A DNA stretch of 64,000 nt from Bifidobacterium parmae (lineage in GTDB: Bacteria > Actinomycetota > Actinomycetes > Actinomycetales > Bifidobacteriaceae). The notes under the pieces are model-generated. The model had not been told where the DNA came from and searched no databases. It saw only the letters and a program-made list of their open reading frames with translations. Of the stretch, positions 60,740-64,000 are shown one piece after another. Where the stretch lies: the NCBI RefSeq assembly GCF_002860365.1, contig NZ_NMWT01000001.1, positions 62,001 through 126,000 on the forward strand, given 5' to 3'. How positions within the stretch are numbered: position 1 is the stretch's first letter; each line of letters opens with the position of its first letter. Made by a program: the position numbers and the translations under genes.

Positions 60740-63132
60740 TCGGTCTTCCGATCCTCGAATTTCGTGGTATACAACCGGTAAAGCAGACTATCGGCATCGA
60801 TACGCCCATCGAACGGTATGAACGCAGTGCCGCTCTTGGCCATGCCCTGACCGGGCTGCACCCCGGTGAAGAACGCCCGCTGCTCATCGGACAGCTTCAG
60901 CAGCTCGCACAAGGCGTCGGCATCCGTGGCGGTCTGGTTCAGCAGCAACAGGAAGTCGCTGTTCGCGAGCATCAGACGCGCATCCTGATTGGCCAGCAGC
61001 TCCTCGATGTTCTGCGTAATGCCGGTGGGGCACAAACCCCATTTACGGGCGCGCTTGTACAGGCGCAGGAAGTATTCGGCCGCATACCGGTTCGAGAACA
61101 GCAGATGGAACTCGTCCACCCACAGCCAGGTGCGCCGGCCGAGACGGCGATTCCTGACGACCCGGTTCCATATCTGATCCAGAACGACGAGCATACCGAA
61201 CGTACGCAACTCCGCTCCCAGACCGGAAACGTCATAGACCAGGAACCGGCTGGACGTATTCACATCGGTGACATGGGCGAAGGCGTTCAGACTGCCGGTC
61301 GCGTAAATCTCCAATGCTCGCGCGGCATCATGGGCACCTGGCTCACTCAAAGCCGTGAGACGATCATGCAGGGTGACGAGCGTTGGCATGCCCAGTTCCG
61401 GATGCTCCCGCACCTCGCGATACATGCCGATGACCGTACGATCGATCAGACTGCGCTGCATGCGGTCGATGCCATCCCGCCCGCCGATCAGCACGCCGAG
61501 CATGTTCAGCACGCTCGCACATTTCGACCGTATCGGATCACCCTCGGAATCATCCTCATACTCGATATCCAACGCATTGATATGCGCGCGCGACGATTCC
61601 CCGATCTCGACCCGTTCACCGCCAAGACCGGTGCACAACGGCGTGAACTCACGTTCCGGGTCGATGACGATCAGATCATCGTCCGGACGAGTCAGATAGA
61701 TCTGGGTTATCTCGTTCTTCGCCGCCTGACTCTTGCCCGAACCCGTCGTTCCTAAGATGAATCCGTTGCCGTTCATGCCTTGCGTGCGATCGATGACCAC
61801 AGGGTTGCCGGTGCGGGCGTTCGCCCCATGGAACACCCCGCCCGGCTCGAACAGCTCCTGCGACGTGAACGGCACCAGAATCGCCGCACTCGACGTGGTC
61901 AGCGTGCGACGCATCGGCGGCAGAGGATTCCCCAACGGCAGCACGGCGTTCAGCCCCTCCACCTGCATGTAGGCCAAGGTCTCGGCCACACACGACTGCC
62001 CATCGATCGCGGCCGTCACGTCACGAACCGTCTGGTCCAGCTGCTCACGACTGTCCGCCGACACGTCCACAATCATCAGGGAATCCACCAGACGGTCGCC
62101 GTTATGCTCCAGATCATCACGCAGCTCACCCGCCTGAGCCATAGATTCCTGAAGATCATGAGGCAACATGTCCTCGGGCAGATGCTGTTTGCGGTTCTTG
62201 CGCCGCTCGTCGATGGCCTGCATATCCATTTCGGCGATCGTCCGGTTCACGAGCTTCAACCCCTCGGCCTTGCCCCGCGGGGACAGGTGGATGCCGACCG
62301 TGATATCCGCCTTGATGTCCGTGATGGACGACACCAGCTGATCGCTCAGATAATCCGGGAAGTCACGCACCAAAAGACACTGATGCCATACTTCCGTGGT
62401 GCCCGAGCTTAACCGGAGCCGACGGCGATCCGACACGTCCACGGCGAACGGGGCCACGTAATCCTTCGTGGACATGCCATGCGATTCCAGGAAACCATCC
62501 TCGGTGAACGAGAACCGGACACCGTGCCGCAGCATCCCGTGCAACACCGCCAGACGCGACTGCCGATCCAAACGGACACCGACGCAGCCGCCCACCGACC
62601 GCAGTTGCGCCGTGGCACGCAACGCGGCACGGTTCAGCAGCGTGACCGCCCGTTCCCCGTCCCGCTCACGCAACGTCAACGTCAGATACTTGTCCGTCAC
62701 CGCGCCCTGCGAACGCCCGGCGAGACGCCGACGCACATTGCGGTTGAAGTCCCCGCGCAATCCATCCAACGCATCGCTCCGAAGCGACATGGCGATACTG
62801 CGCGTCACCTCCTCGGGATCCAGCATGCGCGTGGCGACCGTGATCTGGACTCCCATGTTCTCGCCGATCGAATTCAGGAAACGACCCCACCGGTCCACGA
62901 CATCCAGCTGCTGATCCTGGGTCGCGACCTGATAATTGATGTCGCTGATCCGCAGCGACACGCTCCACCGGTCGCCGCCAAGGAACACGATGCCATTGGA
63001 CAGCATCGAATCATAGACAAGCAACTCCTTCGACGAACGAGGCATGCGACGATTCCCGGACCGCCTGTTCCCGGCCTTTCCATGTCGCTTACCGTTGCCT
63101 TTGACCGCCTTGCTGCCACTGATGTCAGACAT
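60736..63132 (-). CDS. VirB4-type conjugation ATPase
   Basis: 798 aa motor of the type IV secretion channel. Walker A GTTGSGKSQAAKNE at about 460, DDLIVIDPEREF, Walker B WLWVDEFHLLFS near 665, and the C-terminal GITQNIEELL and SDFLLLLNQ motifs. Overlaps PrgI upstream by 8 nt and the hydrolase downstream by 4 nt, so it lies within a compact operon. Confidence 0.95.
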   Translation of the reverse strand: MSDISGSKAVKGNGKRHGKAGNRRSGNRRMPRSSKELLVYDSMLSNGIVFLGGDRWSVSLRISDINYQVATQDQQLDVVDRWGRFLNSIGENMGVQITVATRMLDPEEVTRSIAMSLRSDALDGLRGDFNRNVRRRLAGRSQGAVTDKYLTLTLRERDGERAVTLLNRAALRATAQLRSVGGCVGVRLDRQSRLAVLHGMLRHGVRFSFTEDGFLESHGMSTKDYVAPFAVDVSDRRRLRLSSGTTEVWHQCLLVRDFPDYLSDQLVSSITDIKADITVGIHLSPRGKAEGLKLVNRTIAEMDMQAIDERRKNRKQHLPEDMLPHDLQESMAQAGELRDDLEHNGDRLVDSLMIVDVSADSREQLDQTVRDVTAAIDGQSCVAETLAYMQVEGLNAVLPLGNPLPPMRRTLTTSSAAILVPFTSQELFEPGGVFHGANARTGNPVVIDRTQGMNGNGFILGTTGSGKSQAAKNEITQIYLTRPDDDLIVIDPEREFTPLCTGLGGERVEIGESSRAHINALDIEYEDDSEGDPIRSKCASVLNMLGVLIGGRDGIDRMQRSLIDRTVIGMYREVREHPELGMPTLVTLHDRLTALSEPGAHDAARALEIYATGSLNAFAHVTDVNTSSRFLVYDVSGLGAELRTFGMLVVLDQIWNRVVRNRRLGRRTWLWVDEFHLLFSNRYAAEYFLRLYKRARKWGLCPTGITQNIEELLANQDARLMLANSDFLLLLNQTATDADALCELLKLSDEQRAFFTGVQPGQGMAKSGTAFIPFDGRIDADSLLYRLYTTKFEDRKTE

Positions 63133-63505
63133 GACGACGTACCTGCCTTCCCCTGATTCGTCTACGGGTCTTCTCCTTCAACGACGGTTTGCCGGGAAAC
63201 CTCGCGGGAACATAGGGTTCGAGCAGGTAGACCTTCAGACCGAAACGCTGACGCAGCATGTATCCCAGATACCGTTCAGGCTTCAGCCCTTTCGGACGCC
63301 ACCAACCCCACAGCGCGAACGGCAGGCAAACCGCAAACAGCAGATACGACCCCAGATCGGACAAGCCCAACGACCAGAACAACGCCGCCTCACCTCCGCC
63401 CAGGACGAGCATGCATGCGGCGGCCGCCAGTTGGCGCCAGCTCAGCCCCCACATCACCTTCGCCTCGACATTGGCGATCTCCTTATATACGCGCATCTGC
63501 AACAT
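63125..63505 (-). CDS. PrgI-family conjugation membrane protein
   Basis: 126 aa. N-terminal MRVYKEIANVEAKVMWGLSWRQL, two helices (LAAAACMLVLGGGEAALFWSLGL and LGSYLLFAVCLPFALWGWW), then YLGYMLRQRF, the standard PrgI/VirB3-like layout directly before VirB4. AAAGGA before the start. Confidence 0.9.
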   Translation of the reverse strand: MLQMRVYKEIANVEAKVMWGLSWRQLAAAACMLVLGGGEAALFWSLGLSDLGSYLLFAVCLPFALWGWWRPKGLKPERYLGYMLRQRFGLKVYLLEPYVPARFPGKPSLKEKTRRRIRGRQVRRHV

Positions 63506-63547
63506 GAAAGAATCCTTTCCCTGATTGGCCCCGGTTGTGGTAGGCGG

Positions 63548-64000
63548 CTACTCGCCGCCGGCTATGGCCCGGCTGACACGCTGACTCACCGCGATCACGA
63601 AGAACAGCAGGATGCCCGCCATCATGAGATTGCCGAAGTTGCCCGTCACCCACGCCACCATGCCCTTGTCCGCGGAATCCGGGATCTTCACGGCATCGAC
63701 CACGACCCGCTGATAGAACACCAGACAGATGAACACGCACACCGCATTCACCGACGTGCGCGCATACGACTTGAAGAAACCCACGCCGATCGGCTTGGTG
63801 TCCTCATGCACCAGAAACGCGAATGGCAACGACTGGAACGCCGTCAACGCATACAATTCGACGAACCGCACATACAGCACCACCGTGAACACCACCGACG
63901 CCAACTGGGACAACAGCCACGGGATCACCAGCAGAAAGAACAACGCCGCCTGCCCCATCACCCCGGCATCGTGAATCTGGTCACGCATCAGATCGCCCAG
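63548..64000 (-). CDS. VirB6/TrbL-like channel protein, 5' end beyond window
   Basis: The frame is open to the right edge; 150 residues are visible with four hydrophobic helices (ALFFLLVIPWLLSQLASVVF, VELYALTAFQSLPFAFLV, SVNAVCVFICLVFYQ, LMMAGILLFFVIAV). The position before PrgI and VirB4 and the helix pattern fit the polytopic VirB6-like subunit of Gram-positive conjugation systems. The ATG at 63988 is probably internal. Confidence 0.75.
   Translation of the reverse strand: MGDLMRDQIHDAGVMGQAALFFLLVIPWLLSQLASVVFTVVLYVRFVELYALTAFQSLPFAFLVHEDTKPIGVGFFKSYARTSVNAVCVFICLVFYQRVVVDAVKIPDSADKGMVAWVTGNFGNLMMAGILLFFVIAVSQRVSRAIAGGE

Overview
This is a GC-rich actinobacterial chromosome segment, most likely from a Bifidobacterium. 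The indications are the thyA-folA pair followed by a low-molecular-weight tyrosine phosphatase, intracellular GH20 hexosaminidases with ROK regulators and MalFG-type sugar importers, and a MOB-P conjugative module of the bifidobacterial type. The species cannot be fixed from the sequence alone.

Layout. 1-2003: thyA (partial), folA, protein tyrosine phosphatase. 2086-14596: two very similar GH20 genes in the same orientation bracket about 8 kb that holds two related tyrosine integrases, a nucleotidyltransferase toxin-antitoxin pair with a perfect 17-bp inverted-repeat operator, and a small secreted bacteriocin-like peptide with an ABC ATPase and two permeases. 14731-22017: an amino-sugar oligosaccharide locus with two permeases, two binding lipoproteins, a ROK kinase and a ROK repressor. 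The second binding-protein gene has no permease partner and ends where base composition drops sharply.

22174-39564 is a bacteriocin super-island read entirely on the minus strand. It contains: a two-component system with an ABC/permease/lipoprotein operon; a class III lanthipeptide system (LanKC, a 44-residue precursor overlapping the end of lanKC, and a prolyl-oligopeptidase-type protease); a lasso-peptide operon (42-residue precursor, cyclase C, B1, B2 and a frameshifted exporter); a lone ABC ATPase; and a second two-component system. 52036-57658 holds a further cluster (secreted peptide, lipoprotein, membrane-fusion adaptor, MacB-like ABC, amidase) lodged inside the conjugation region.

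40050-64000 is a conjugative element. DUF4192-like, ParB-like, MobC, MOB-P relaxase, PcfB-like, ArdA-like, SSB-like and VirD4/PcfC genes lie on the plus strand. A transglycosylase/CHAP protein, VirB4, PrgI and VirB6-like genes lie on the minus strand.

The feature that ties the window together is a family of nine inverted repeats with the core TTGtCATC-N4-GATgACAA and an invariant 4-bp spacer, one or two upstream of each bacteriocin-related transcription unit. Five have perfectly symmetrical arms extending well beyond the shared core (10, 16, 20, 22 and 26 bp), although the outer arm sequences differ from site to site. The two LuxR-type response regulators share an unusual recognition helix and are the obvious candidates to read these sites. 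A second pattern is that five consecutive conjugation proteins end in Arg-Asn/Thr/Ser-Arg or a close variant, and four carry a shared motif TLxxIRxRAxxR near the C terminus. This could be a type IV secretion signal. All functional statements rest on motif reading; no database search was possible.
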